NCBI GenBank assembly: GCA_031552315.1
Contig: JAVBMP010000002.1
Coordinates: 1 to 64,000 of the forward strand
Length of the DNA: 64,000 bases
Direction of reading: 5' to 3'
Source of the DNA: JAVBMP01 sp031552315
GTDB lineage: Bacteria > Desulfobacterota > Desulfovibrionia > Desulfovibrionales > Desulfovibrionaceae
Part shown: positions 43,817 to 52,125 of the stretch, piece after piece
Layout of the letters: each line of letters begins with the position of its first letter
Position numbering within the stretch: the stretch's first letter is position 1
Translations under genes and position numbers: made by a program
The notes under the pieces: generated by a model
Told to the model about the DNA's origin: nothing
Seen by the model: the letters and a program-made list of their open reading frames with translations, nothing else
Databases searched by the model: none

Positions 43817-45460
43817 ATGGGGCAAATATCCTTTTTGTTGAATTTGATAAGGCGTTCCGGCACAGACAGCCGCCGCCTGATACGCGCTTCCATCTTTGCC
43901 GGGGTGCTTGAAGGCCTGCTGCTGTATGTAATGGGCGCTTCCATTGAAGACCTTGCCAGAGAAGGGCGCGTGGCCCCTTATAATTTTTTGCTTTTTGCGG
44001 GCAGCCTGGCCGGGCTTTATATGTGCCTTGGCACTTCCATGCGCATCAGTTCCGGCGTGGCGCGTGACATGGTTACCGGGCTGGAGGTGCGCATTACCCG
44101 CAAAATAAGCGAAACCGGCTACGCCTACTTCAACACCCTTGACCAGGGGCGCATTTACAACGCCATAACCGGGGCCAAAGATGTTGTGCATGAATCGGCC
44201 ATTATGCTGCCGGTGTTTATTTGCAGTTGCACCATGATGCTGTGCAGCCTTGTTTTTTCCGCCTTCATTTCTTTTGCCGGGCTGTTGGCCGTGTTGCTGG
44301 TCATGGGGCTGGGCGGGCTGATCTTTTTTTATTCCGACAAAAAATTCATTGCCGCGCTGAATGAATACCGGGACGCGCTGGAACCTTTTCAGGCCTCTTT
44401 GAAAGACGTTATTCAGGGTTTTGTTGAACTCAAGATGAATGAGGAAAAGCGCCTGGCCTTTTTCAGCCAGGTTATAACTCCGCTTTCAGACGCGGCCCTG
44501 GTTAAGCGCGTAAAGGCGGATGACCACCGCATGCGCAACACCGTAATGTATGGCCTGCTGGCCTATTTCCCCGTGGGCGCGTTGCTTTATATCTTGCCGC
44601 AAACCGGCCTGGCCAACCTGGAACAGTGCGTGAAAATTGTGGCTATAACCATGTTCAGCACCATTCCGCTTATCGGGTTGCTTTCCTTCATGCCCATGGC
44701 GGCCCGCGCCTCGTTTGTGGTGCAGGGGCTGGAAAGTTTTGAGGAAGCTTTGGACGAAATGCGCGATTCTTGCAGCGACGCGCCGCCGCCCGCTTTGCCG
44801 TTCAATTCCCTGCGCATTGAACATGCCGTGTACACTTACCCGGCCGTTGGCGTAAATGGGGCGGAATCTGCCCCCTTCAGCGTGCGGCTTGAAAACTTCC
44901 GCCTGAACAAGGGGGAACTGGTCTTTTTGGCCGGCGGCAACGGCAGCGGAAAAAGCACCTTTATGCGGCTTTTGGCCGGTTTGACCATGGTTTCGGAAGG
45001 CGAAATACTTATTAACGGTATCCCGGCGGCGGAAATGGGTTATGCGCAGTACCGTTCATTCTTTTCCACCCTGTTCCCGGATTTTCATCTGTTTGACGGG
45101 CTTTACGGGGTGCGGGCCGATGGCGCAAGGGTGGAAGAGGTCTTGCGCCTGGTCTCGCTTACCGGCAAGGTGCGCTTTAATGCGGAAAGCGGTAAATTTT
45201 CCACCGTTGCCTTGTCTTCCGGGCAAAAAAAACGCCTTGCCCTGGCCTGCTCCCTGCTGGAAGACAGGCCGGTACTTCTGCTTGACGAAGTGGCGGCGGA
45301 TTTTGACCACCACTTCCGGGAAATTTTTTACCGGAATATTTTGCCGCAGCTAAAGGCGGAAGGGCGCACCATATTGGCAATTTCGCATGACGACCGCTAT
45401 TTTGACGTGGCGGACCGCGTTTTGCGCATGCGCTATGGACGGTTTGAGGAACTGCCATAA
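43817..45460 (+). CDS. PvdE/SyrD-type cyclic-peptide ABC exporter (fused TM-ATPase)
   Basis: At 547 residues this is a half-size ABC exporter with six predicted membrane segments, then a nucleotide-binding domain. It shows Walker A (GGNGSGKST), a signature LSSGQKKRLAL and Walker B VLLLDEVAADFD. The SGQ signature and the AADFD after Walker B resemble PvdE/SyrD family exporters of nonribosomal lipopeptides and siderophores. Such proteins move the peptide from cytosol to periplasm, where an RND pump could take over. The gene follows PKS2 by 155 bases that contain short tandem repeats. Its stop lies 13 bases before the thioesterase start. Confidence 0.92.
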   Translation: MGQISFLLNLIRRSGTDSRRLIRASIFAGVLEGLLLYVMGASIEDLAREGRVAPYNFLLFAGSLAGLYMCLGTSMRISSGVARDMVTGLEVRITRKISETGYAYFNTLDQGRIYNAITGAKDVVHESAIMLPVFICSCTMMLCSLVFSAFISFAGLLAVLLVMGLGGLIFFYSDKKFIAALNEYRDALEPFQASLKDVIQGFVELKMNEEKRLAFFSQVITPLSDAALVKRVKADDHRMRNTVMYGLLAYFPVGALLYILPQTGLANLEQCVKIVAITMFSTIPLIGLLSFMPMAARASFVVQGLESFEEALDEMRDSCSDAPPPALPFNSLRIEHAVYTYPAVGVNGAESAPFSVRLENFRLNKGELVFLAGGNGSGKSTFMRLLAGLTMVSEGEILINGIPAAEMGYAQYRSFFSTLFPDFHLFDGLYGVRADGARVEEVLRLVSLTGKVRFNAESGKFSTVALSSGQKKRLALACSLLEDRPVLLLDEVAADFDHHFREIFYRNILPQLKAEGRTILAISHDDRYFDVADRVLRMRYGRFEELP

Positions 45461-45473
45461 TGCGGGCGTTGCC

Positions 45474-46193
45474 ATGATGCGGATATTTTTTCTGGGCCAT
45501 GCCGGGGGGGCCGCTTCGGCCTATCCACCGCTTTTTCCGGCCCTGGGCGCAAAGGCTGCCCTGCTTGCGCTGGATTTGCCCGGGCATGGCAGGCGCGCGG
45601 CGGAACCGCTGCTGTATGGCATTCCGGAAATGGTGGATAACCTTGAAGCGGAATTTTTCCGCCTTGGGGGCGCGGCTGAAGGCGGTTTTGTTCTTTTCGG
45701 GCACAGCCTGGGCGGCTTGTTGGCGTTTTTGCTGGCCCTGCGGCTTGAAGGGCAGGGCCTGGCGGCCCGCCATGTGTTTATTTCCAGCAGCGCGGTGCCA
45801 GGTCAACATTATGTACCTGAAAGGTTTATGGATTTGCCGGATATGGAACTGTGGGAGCAAAGCGCGGACTATTTTGGCGGCATCTCGCCGGAAGCCCGGT
45901 CAAGCCCGGAGCTGACAGCCTTTTTTGCCCCTTTGCTGCGGGCGGATTTGCAGGCGGTTACAAGCTACCGCCCCGGCCCGGCGGAATGGCTGACCTGGGC
46001 CCTGGACGCCCCGCTTACAGTCCTTGGCGGCGCGGAAGATATTGTGGATGAGGCCGATGCGGCAAACTGGCGGCGGCACGCTGCCGGGCGCTTCAACCGG
46101 CGGGTTTTGCCAGGGGGGCACTTTCATGTGCAACAAAACCCGGCCCAGTGTGAAAGGGTGTTGCTTGAAGGGCTTAAGCCTGAATTGGCCTAA
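45474..46193 (+). CDS. Type II (editing) thioesterase
   Basis: This 239-residue alpha/beta hydrolase has FFLGHAGG near the N-terminus, DLPGHGRR, the nucleophile elbow GHSLGG (Ser78), the acid-region GGAEDIVDEAD and the catalytic-His region GGHFHVQ, the usual order of GrsT/RedJ-type enzymes. Type II thioesterases release wrongly primed or stalled acyl groups from PKS and NRPS carrier domains. Adjacent in-frame ATGs at 45474 and 45477 are both possible starts; no strong ribosome-binding site decides. The gene is the last of the plus-strand arm and its end overlaps the convergent gene on the minus strand by four bases. Confidence 0.92.
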   Translation: MMRIFFLGHAGGAASAYPPLFPALGAKAALLALDLPGHGRRAAEPLLYGIPEMVDNLEAEFFRLGGAAEGGFVLFGHSLGGLLAFLLALRLEGQGLAARHVFISSSAVPGQHYVPERFMDLPDMELWEQSADYFGGISPEARSSPELTAFFAPLLRADLQAVTSYRPGPAEWLTWALDAPLTVLGGAEDIVDEADAANWRRHAAGRFNRRVLPGGHFHVQQNPAQCERVLLEGLKPELA

Positions 46194-46663
46194 TAAAGCG
46201 ACTGGAAGGGCTTGCCGCGCCAATAAAGGTCAAGCATGCCGTCAATGCATTGCGATTCCGCCTTTATGCACTGGTTCAGATCATCTTTTTCACCCATGCA
46301 GATGCTGTGGACAATGGGGCAGTAACTTACCTGGCTTATAAAATTGCCAAGATCGGGGGCGGAATCAACCTCCTGGCGGCCGGCTTCAAGAATTTGATAG
46401 GTATAATCCTTGGAACAGATGTCCAGGCGGCCTATGGGGGTTGTATGGTAGCAGCGTATTCTTGCAGCGGAAATTTCTTCAAAGCGCTGCCCCAGTTTTT
46501 CAGATTGCGGCACCGTGGCGCTGAAGGCATAAAGCGCCCTCATGCGGGCGTAGATTGATTTTTGTTCCATCTTGACCCCGGGTGAGAAAAAAGACAGCAT
46601 GATGTATCCGGCGCAGCAAGCAAAGACAAGAAATGCAAGGAACAGGACGTTTCTTTTTCGCAT
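46190..46663 (-). CDS. Small anchored Cys-containing periplasmic protein, unknown
   Basis: I do not recognise this 157-residue protein. The ATG at 46663 begins MRKRNVLFLAFLVFACCAGYIML, a basic stretch plus one hydrophobic segment, so a signal anchor or uncleaved signal is likely. The remainder is soluble, with Cys residues at several places (IRCYH, DICSKD, SYCPIVHSICMG, NQCIKAESQCIDG) that could form disulfides in the periplasm. A longer version from a TTG at 46729 is possible but would bury the signal sequence. It is convergent with the thioesterase and divergent from the SPFH protein gene. Confidence 0.6.
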   Translation of the reverse strand: MRKRNVLFLAFLVFACCAGYIMLSFFSPGVKMEQKSIYARMRALYAFSATVPQSEKLGQRFEEISAARIRCYHTTPIGRLDICSKDYTYQILEAGRQEVDSAPDLGNFISQVSYCPIVHSICMGEKDDLNQCIKAESQCIDGMLDLYWRGKPFQSLY

Positions 46664-46751
46664 GGCGTTTGGGGTGGGTTGGGGTTGATAGTTACAATGC
46701 ACTTTAAGCCCAGATGTTTTTTTTGTCAAAAAGACAAATCAGGGAGATTTC

Positions 46752-47855
46752 ATGTCTCAAAATAACGATACCGCGCCGCTTGAACCGTGTGAAGAAGGCA
46801 GCCCCCGCGTAAGCCGCCGCCGCGCCTTTTTGAACTGGCTTGATGAACGCAAGGGCCCGCTTTCCGCCTGGGCGCTGGGCATTTCTTTGCTTGTTCTGCT
46901 TGTTTGGCCGTACATGATCATAACAATTCAGCCCGGCCATGTGGGCGTGCTGTACAAACGCTTTTTGGGCGGCACGGTTATGGACGTGCGTTACGGCGAA
47001 GGCACGCACGTTGTGCTGCCGTGGGACACCATGCATATTTTTGACGCCCGCTTGCATGAAGAACTGTTTTCCTGCACGGTGCCCACCCAAAACGGCATGC
47101 TTATAAGCCTTGATGTCACGGCCTATTACCACCCGGTGGCGGATAAAACCCCGGTACTGCTTACCACGGTGGGCAAAGATTACCGTGAAAAGCTTGTTCT
47201 GCCTTCAATAGAATCGGCGGTGCGCGGCGTGGTAAGCGGGCATGACCTGGAAGATTTCTTTTCTGAACGTTCCAACCTTATTCAAGACCAAATACACGTC
47301 AACATGCTGCAAAGCATTGGCCGCCACCCGATTATAATTGACGGTTTTTTCATCCGCGCGGTAAAGCTGCCGCAAGATATTTCTTTGGCCATAAACGCCA
47401 AAATGATAGCCCGGCAAAATGTGCAGGAAGCCAAGGAACGCTACAAGGCCCGGTTTATAGAGGCCCAGTCCGTCAAAATGACGCAAGAAACGGTATCCGC
47501 CGGGCTTAGTGAAAGCTTTTTGCGCTGGCAAGGCATAGAGGCCACCAAAAAACTGGCGGAATCCGCCAATGCCAAAATTGTGGTTGTGGGCGGCAAAGAC
47601 GGCCTGCCGCTTATCTTGAACGCGGAAGGCACGCCGGCCTCCGCTTCAACCCCGCCGCTGGCCCCAGCCGGAAAGCTTGAAGCGCCCACGGGCCAACAGG
47701 CGCCAATAAGCCAAAGCGCCCCGGATGCCCGCAAAATGGCAGAAACAGCGGAACAGCAGGCCTCTTTTGCGGAACGGGTAGCCCAGCAGGTGATCGATGC
47801 CGGGGCGTCCGGGCTGGATCATGTTTTTGGTTCCTCGCTTTCTAATAGCCGCTAA
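46752..47855 (+). CDS. SPFH/band-7 (prohibitin-like) membrane protein
   Basis: The 367-residue protein has a cytosolic Arg-rich start and one membrane span (about 37-56, WALGISLLVLLVWPYMI). An SPFH domain follows: ITIQPGHVGVLYKRF...EGTHVVLPWDTMHIFDAR, the QNGMLISLDVTAYYHP strand pair and ESAVRGVVSGHDLEDFFSERSNLIQDQI. A helical segment (ARQNVQEAKERYKARFIEA) and a low-complexity Ala/Pro tail finish it. SPFH proteins form membrane-associated oligomeric assemblies that scaffold proteases or other complexes; no partner gene such as NfeD or FtsH is adjacent. Its role here is unknown and it is probably not part of the assembly line. Confidence 0.88.
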   Translation: MSQNNDTAPLEPCEEGSPRVSRRRAFLNWLDERKGPLSAWALGISLLVLLVWPYMIITIQPGHVGVLYKRFLGGTVMDVRYGEGTHVVLPWDTMHIFDARLHEELFSCTVPTQNGMLISLDVTAYYHPVADKTPVLLTTVGKDYREKLVLPSIESAVRGVVSGHDLEDFFSERSNLIQDQIHVNMLQSIGRHPIIIDGFFIRAVKLPQDISLAINAKMIARQNVQEAKERYKARFIEAQSVKMTQETVSAGLSESFLRWQGIEATKKLAESANAKIVVVGGKDGLPLILNAEGTPASASTPPLAPAGKLEAPTGQQAPISQSAPDARKMAETAEQQASFAERVAQQVIDAGASGLDHVFGSSLSNSR

Positions 47856-47865
47856 CCGCTGAACG

Positions 47866-47995
47866 CGCTTGCCAGGCAAGCGATTTTAGAAGGCAAGCGT
47901 TTTGGCGGGCAAATATTTTCGACAGGCAACCGTTTTTAGCGGGGCAAATATTTTTAACAAAACCAGCATGTTTAACAGGCAAACACCTTGCCTGC
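47866..47995. repeat. Palindromes and ~34-bp direct repeat in spacer
   Basis: CGCTTGCCAGGCAAGCG (47866-47882) is a 17-base palindrome followed by ATTTTAGA, possibly ending the SPFH gene transcript. AGGCAAGCGTTTT...GGGCAAATATTTT (47891-47923) is repeated with changes at 47924-47958. A CAGGCAA...TTGCCTG hairpin lies at about 47976-47995. All share the GGCAAG core. Confidence 0.6.
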
Positions 47996-48025
47996 CAAAA
48001 CTCCAGGCATTCAAATGGAGGCTGT

Positions 48026-48235
48026 ATGGGTCCAGCGCTGTTTTCCGTATACGTTGTTATCAGTTTGGTCATAGGCTTGTGGGGCCGGTCTTACCGTTTT
48101 GGTTTTTGGGGGTATTTTTTCGCCAGCCTGTTGCTTAGCCCGCTTGTGGGCACCTTGCTGGTAATCGCTTCCCGCCCCCTGCCCGCCGCGCCGCAAAGCA
48201 AAAAGAACCGGGATGGTGGTTCGTGCCGGCGCTAA
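48026..48235 (+). CDS. Small two-span membrane protein
   Basis: This 69-residue ORF begins five to nine bases after a clear GGAGG (48017-48021). It encodes two hydrophobic segments (YVVISLVIGLWG and FFASLLLSPLVGTLLVIA), then a basic tail. The next gene starts inside its last codons (GTG at 48223), so the pair is likely translationally coupled. I do not recognise a family; many short proteins of this composition are unassigned. It may simply lead the 48-57 kb operon, or help assemble the membrane sensor/transporter encoded downstream. Confidence 0.6.
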   Translation: MGPALFSVYVVISLVIGLWGRSYRFGFWGYFFASLLLSPLVGTLLVIASRPLPAAPQSKKNRDGGSCRR

Positions 48236-49332
48236 AGCGTTTTTTGGCTAAATTGGGGCCGTGTTGCGCCCTTGCGCTGGCCATTATGCTTGTCGCCGCG
48301 CCTTGCCCGGCGGCCCAGCCCGACAGGCCAGCGCCGCTTGTCCCCAGGGCCGGGGCCAAGTTCCGCGTGGCCTATATTGAAACCGGGGAATACTGGAGCT
48401 ATACGGAAATGTTTGAAAGCATAAGGGCCGGGCTGCGCCAGCGCCATTGGAGCGACCGGGTGGAATTTCCGCCCGAATTGCGCCTTAGCCTTGGCTGGGG
48501 TGAAGAAAACCGCAAGCGCTACCGGGAAAGGGTGGCCCAGCTGTTAAACCGCGATGATGTGGACATGGTGTTGTCCCTGGGCACTGAAGCAACCCTGGCG
48601 GTAATAGCGGAAAACAAAAAATCCATTCCCGTTGTGGCAACTTCCATTTCAAACCCCCTGGCTTCCGGCATAGTTACGTCCGCCACCAGTTCCGGCCGTT
48701 CCTACCTGACCACGTTTTTGAACCCCAGCGCCGGGCGGCAAATGTTCCAGCTGTTCCACGGCCTGACCGGGTTCAAAAAAATCGGCATAATGTACAACAA
48801 CACCGTGGTGGGCAAAAGCTATTCCTTTTCCAATGACGCCATAGAAGCCGGGCGCGACCTGGGCTTTGCGGTTGCCGAATACAGCGGCCTTAGCGCCAAT
48901 GAAACTGTGGATGATTGCCTTACGGGCATCAAGGCCCTGCATGAACAGGGCGCGGACGCCATTTTTATTTCAGACCTGAATTGCGTGGACTTGTCCGCGT
49001 CTGACCCTACCCCGCTTTATGATTACCTTGATGCCAACCATATTTTGACCTTTTCTTCCGCCGACCGGGAACAGGTGCGCAACTTCGCCATGATGGGCGT
49101 GCTGCATTTTGATACCGAACAGGTGGGCGATTTTCAGGCCGGGCAAATTATAAATATTTTTTCCGGTTATGCGCCGGGCGAACTTTCAATGCTGGCCCCC
49201 TACAGCTACCGCTTGCTGATAAATATTGACGTGGCGGAGCGCAACAACATCACCTTGCCGGTTGAAACACTAATTATAGCGGATGAAATTTTTTTGAAAC
49301 AACTTCGCCTTAAAGGCAATGCCCCACAATGA
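48223..49332 (+). CDS. Periplasmic substrate-binding protein (ABC_sub_bind type)
   Basis: The 369-residue product (GTG start) has a signal peptide ending near CPAA/Q and then the two-lobe pattern of the PF04392-type uncharacterised ABC substrate-binding proteins: FRVAYIETGEYW, DVDMVLSLGTEATLAVI, VVATSISNPLASGI, FKKIGIMYNN and GADAIFISDLN. Known members bind aromatic amino acids or other small ligands, but most are uncharacterised. No ABC permease or ATPase follows. Instead the gene overlaps by four bases (ATGA) a sensor-MFS fusion, which suggests it hands its ligand to that protein or senses for it. Confidence 0.85.
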   Translation: MPALKRFLAKLGPCCALALAIMLVAAPCPAAQPDRPAPLVPRAGAKFRVAYIETGEYWSYTEMFESIRAGLRQRHWSDRVEFPPELRLSLGWGEENRKRYRERVAQLLNRDDVDMVLSLGTEATLAVIAENKKSIPVVATSISNPLASGIVTSATSSGRSYLTTFLNPSAGRQMFQLFHGLTGFKKIGIMYNNTVVGKSYSFSNDAIEAGRDLGFAVAEYSGLSANETVDDCLTGIKALHEQGADAIFISDLNCVDLSASDPTPLYDYLDANHILTFSSADREQVRNFAMMGVLHFDTEQVGDFQAGQIINIFSGYAPGELSMLAPYSYRLLINIDVAERNNITLPVETLIIADEIFLKQLRLKGNAPQ

Positions 49333-52124
49333 AAAAATATTTACGTGAACATTTTTTTGTCTTGCTTGTAGCCCTGGTCTGCATGGTGGTAAGTCAGGGC
49401 TTTTTCGGCATGTTGCAATGGAGTTCATTTGAAAAGCGCTACCGCGATGTTCTGGTTTCTCCGCGTATGTTCATCAATTCCGCCGCCTGGGCGGATATTC
49501 AGGTAAACATATATTCCGGCAAAACCGTAACGCGTTTTCAGGGTTTTGACCGGGTTGCGCGCCGCGTGCTTGGTGAAGACGCAAGCGTTGCCGGTATTGG
49601 CCTGATGCGCCCGGACGGCCAGCTGGAACAGTGGGTAGGCAAGGTTGATGTGCGGGAAATTGTCCTGCCGGAAAAGTTCAAGAAAGAAGCTGTCAAGGGC
49701 AAGCCGGCAGTGGGGCAGGCCTCGGCAGCGGGGCAGGCCTCGGCAACGGAGCAGGCGAAAAAAATAGGCGCGCCGCCGGAAATGGCGCAAAGCGCGCGCA
49801 TTTCACAAAACGGTTTGCTGTTTCTGGTTACCCCGCTGTATAACCCGGATATTTATGTCACGCTTGGGCTTTTGGACCCAAGCGACAAACTGGCCGGGTA
49901 TTTTGCCATGGCTTTGGATGAAAGCGTTCTTTACACCGAACTTGGCAGCACCTTTGACAAAATACTGTTCCTGTTGGGAACGGGCACCCTGGCGGCCTTT
50001 ATAATGTTCGCGCTGGCCTCTGCCTTCATAAAATATCGCGACAAGTACGGCAATATTGCCCGTATGCGCCTTATAATGCTTATTGTTTTGCCCCTGTTGC
50101 TGGTTCAGGGCCTTGGGGCGGCCTTTTTGCTTAAAACTGTAAATACCGTTTCAACCCAAGCAGTTATAAGCGCGGCGGAAGACAACCTGTACCACTTGCG
50201 CGACAAAATCATACAAGTGCGCGACATGGGCATAAACCTTTATGAAGTGCGCGGCATAGATAACGCCATGCGGGAAATTTTGCGCTTCAGCCCGGTTGTA
50301 AGTTCCATGACCCTTAGCAACCGGCAGGGGAACAGCCTTTTGCATGTGGAAAAGGAACATGTGGAAAAATCCCCCGCCCTTGGGCCGGAAAGCGTGTTGC
50401 TTACCTTTGCCGGACAGTACGGCGGCAAGCTGATTATAAGTTCCACCCTGGACTGGAGCGGCATGGCAAAATCTTTGCGCAGCAACGCGCTGGATGTGCT
50501 TTCCACCTTCATCATCTCCATTTTGCTGCTGATTGAAATAGTTTTCCTGCTGGCTGTGCTTCTGGATAACCAGGTGCCTTCCACCCCGGCCCGGCCGCTG
50601 GAAGTGGATGAAGCGGGCCGGGTGCTTGAAGGCGCTTTGGCAGGCACAGCGGGCCGGGCCAAGTCTGAAACAGGGCCTGAAGCCGGGCCTGAAGCCAGGC
50701 CTGAAACAGGGCCGGAAGCCGGGCCGGAAGTATGGCCTGAGGCAGCGCCGGGCAGCCTGGCCGCGCCACCCGTAACAGGCGCGGCAACTGAAGTGGAAGG
50801 CCTGAGCGAAGAAACCCGGCGGAACCGCCACGCCGCCCGGCAGCGCGGTTTGATGCGCGGGCTGGCCTTCTTTTTCCTTATGGCCATGGATATGAGCCTT
50901 TCCTTCATACCGTTGCGTATGGAAGATATCTTGCAGCAAGCGCCCGGCATGGCCGGTAAAGATTTGGACGTGCTGCTGGGCCTGCCGGTATCTTTTGAAA
51001 TGGGCGGGGCCAGTCTTTCAATCCTTTTGGCCGGTTTTTGGATAATGCGCAAAAATTCCGTCCAGCCCATGCTGGTCGGGTTGCTGCTTACAGCGGCGGG
51101 GTACCTGGCTTCTTCCCTGGCTGTGAACATGGCGGGCTTTGTGGCTGCCCGCGCCCTGTGCGGCCTGGGTTACGGCTTTGCCCTTATGGCCTTGCAGAAC
51201 GTGGTAATAGATTTTTCCGGCGGGCGGGAACAGGGCAGCCATTTGGCAAGCCTTTTTGCCGGGGTATACGCGGGCAGCTTGTGCGGCAGCGCCGCCGGGG
51301 CCATGCTGGCAGACCGTTTTGGTTATTCTTCCGTCTTTTTGGCGTCTTCCGCCATGCTGGGCGTGCTGGTGGTGTTTTGCCTGGCCTGGGCCAGACGCAA
51401 CTGGAACGCGTCCAGAACGGTTGCCAACGCGCCTTGCGAACCCTGCATTGAAGGTGAACCCTGTGCGCCTTGTGCTGAAGACGCTGGCGGCGCAGGCGGG
51501 CCGGGCGGTTCCCAAAAGCTTTCCTGGCAGGGCATGCAGGACTTTTTCACAGACCGCAAGGTCTTGAGCGCGTTGATGTTCAGCCTGTTCCCCGGGGCCT
51601 TGATAACCGTTGGCATGGTCAACTTTTTCCTGCCGGTTTTCCTTAACCGCAGTGGGGTAAGCCAGTCGGACATAGGGCGCGTGTTTACGCTTTATTGCCT
51701 TATTTTTATTTGCTTCAGCCCCGTGCTGGGGCGCTGGGTTGAAGGCCTGCGCCGCAAGGCCGTGGCGGTTGCCCTTTCCGGGCTTTTGGGCGCGGTGTGC
51801 CTGTTGTCCTTCGCGTTGCCTTCTTCTGTTATTTCGCCTTTTACGGCCTCACTTTGCGCGGCGGTGTTCATGGGGCTGTTCCTGGCGGTTGGCCTTCCGG
51901 CGCAAAACTCCTTTATTTTGAACACCAAGGCCGCAAAAACGCTGGGTTCGGAACAGGCCATGAGCATTTATAATTCGGTGGAACGCCTTGGCCAGGTGCT
52001 GGGGCCTCTGCTTTTCGGGGCCGGTTTGCTAATGTTCCCGGCGGCGACTTTTTCCTTGATCAGCGGTGTGGCTTTCCTGGTTATTACGCTGGTCTTTTTG
52101 GTTTTGACGGGCAAGGAAGACTAG
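49329..52124 (+). CDS. Sensor-domain/MFS transporter fusion
   Basis: The 931-residue protein has an N-terminal span (about 8-28), an extracytoplasmic Cache-like domain, two spans around residues 215-260 (ILFLLGTGTLAAFIMF and LIMLIVLPLLLVQGLGAAFLL), a second extracytoplasmic domain (about 265-390), another span and a cytosolic linker. A 12-helix major facilitator module fills residues of about 500-931, with MFS-like signatures such as LCGLGYGFALMAL, GAMLADRFGYSSVF and GRWVEGLRRK. The linker carries PEAGPEARPETG-type repeats from 12-bp units (50662-50743). No kinase, HAMP or cyclase domain is visible, so the sensory part may gate the transporter itself. It is co-translated with a binding protein and followed one base later by a PLP enzyme. 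Confidence 0.8.
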   Translation: MKKYLREHFFVLLVALVCMVVSQGFFGMLQWSSFEKRYRDVLVSPRMFINSAAWADIQVNIYSGKTVTRFQGFDRVARRVLGEDASVAGIGLMRPDGQLEQWVGKVDVREIVLPEKFKKEAVKGKPAVGQASAAGQASATEQAKKIGAPPEMAQSARISQNGLLFLVTPLYNPDIYVTLGLLDPSDKLAGYFAMALDESVLYTELGSTFDKILFLLGTGTLAAFIMFALASAFIKYRDKYGNIARMRLIMLIVLPLLLVQGLGAAFLLKTVNTVSTQAVISAAEDNLYHLRDKIIQVRDMGINLYEVRGIDNAMREILRFSPVVSSMTLSNRQGNSLLHVEKEHVEKSPALGPESVLLTFAGQYGGKLIISSTLDWSGMAKSLRSNALDVLSTFIISILLLIEIVFLLAVLLDNQVPSTPARPLEVDEAGRVLEGALAGTAGRAKSETGPEAGPEARPETGPEAGPEVWPEAAPGSLAAPPVTGAATEVEGLSEETRRNRHAARQRGLMRGLAFFFLMAMDMSLSFIPLRMEDILQQAPGMAGKDLDVLLGLPVSFEMGGASLSILLAGFWIMRKNSVQPMLVGLLLTAAGYLASSLAVNMAGFVAARALCGLGYGFALMALQNVVIDFSGGREQGSHLASLFAGVYAGSLCGSAAGAMLADRFGYSSVFLASSAMLGVLVVFCLAWARRNWNASRTVANAPCEPCIEGEPCAPCAEDAGGAGGPGGSQKLSWQGMQDFFTDRKVLSALMFSLFPGALITVGMVNFFLPVFLNRSGVSQSDIGRVFTLYCLIFICFSPVLGRWVEGLRRKAVAVALSGLLGAVCLLSFALPSSVISPFTASLCAAVFMGLFLAVGLPAQNSFILNTKAAKTLGSEQAMSIYNSVERLGQVLGPLLFGAGLLMFPAATFSLISGVAFLVITLVFLVLTGKED
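50662..50743 (+). repeat. 12-bp units in the sensor-MFS linker
   Basis: TGAAACAGGGCC and TGAAGCCGGGCC units encode PETG/PEAG/PEAR tetrapeptides in the cytosolic linker between the sensory half and the MFS half. Confidence 0.85.
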
Positions 52125-52125
52125 A

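Noticed and set aside
1001..46193. Assignment of the cluster as a siderophore pathway because of the PvdE-like exporter
   Set aside because: No salicylate/catechol/hydroxamate genes, TonB receptor or iron-responsive site could be supported; the PKS and aminotransferase content points elsewhere.
46664..46729. TTG-initiated longer form of the small Cys-containing protein
   Set aside because: It would bury the signal sequence behind 22 polar residues and has no clear ribosome-binding site.
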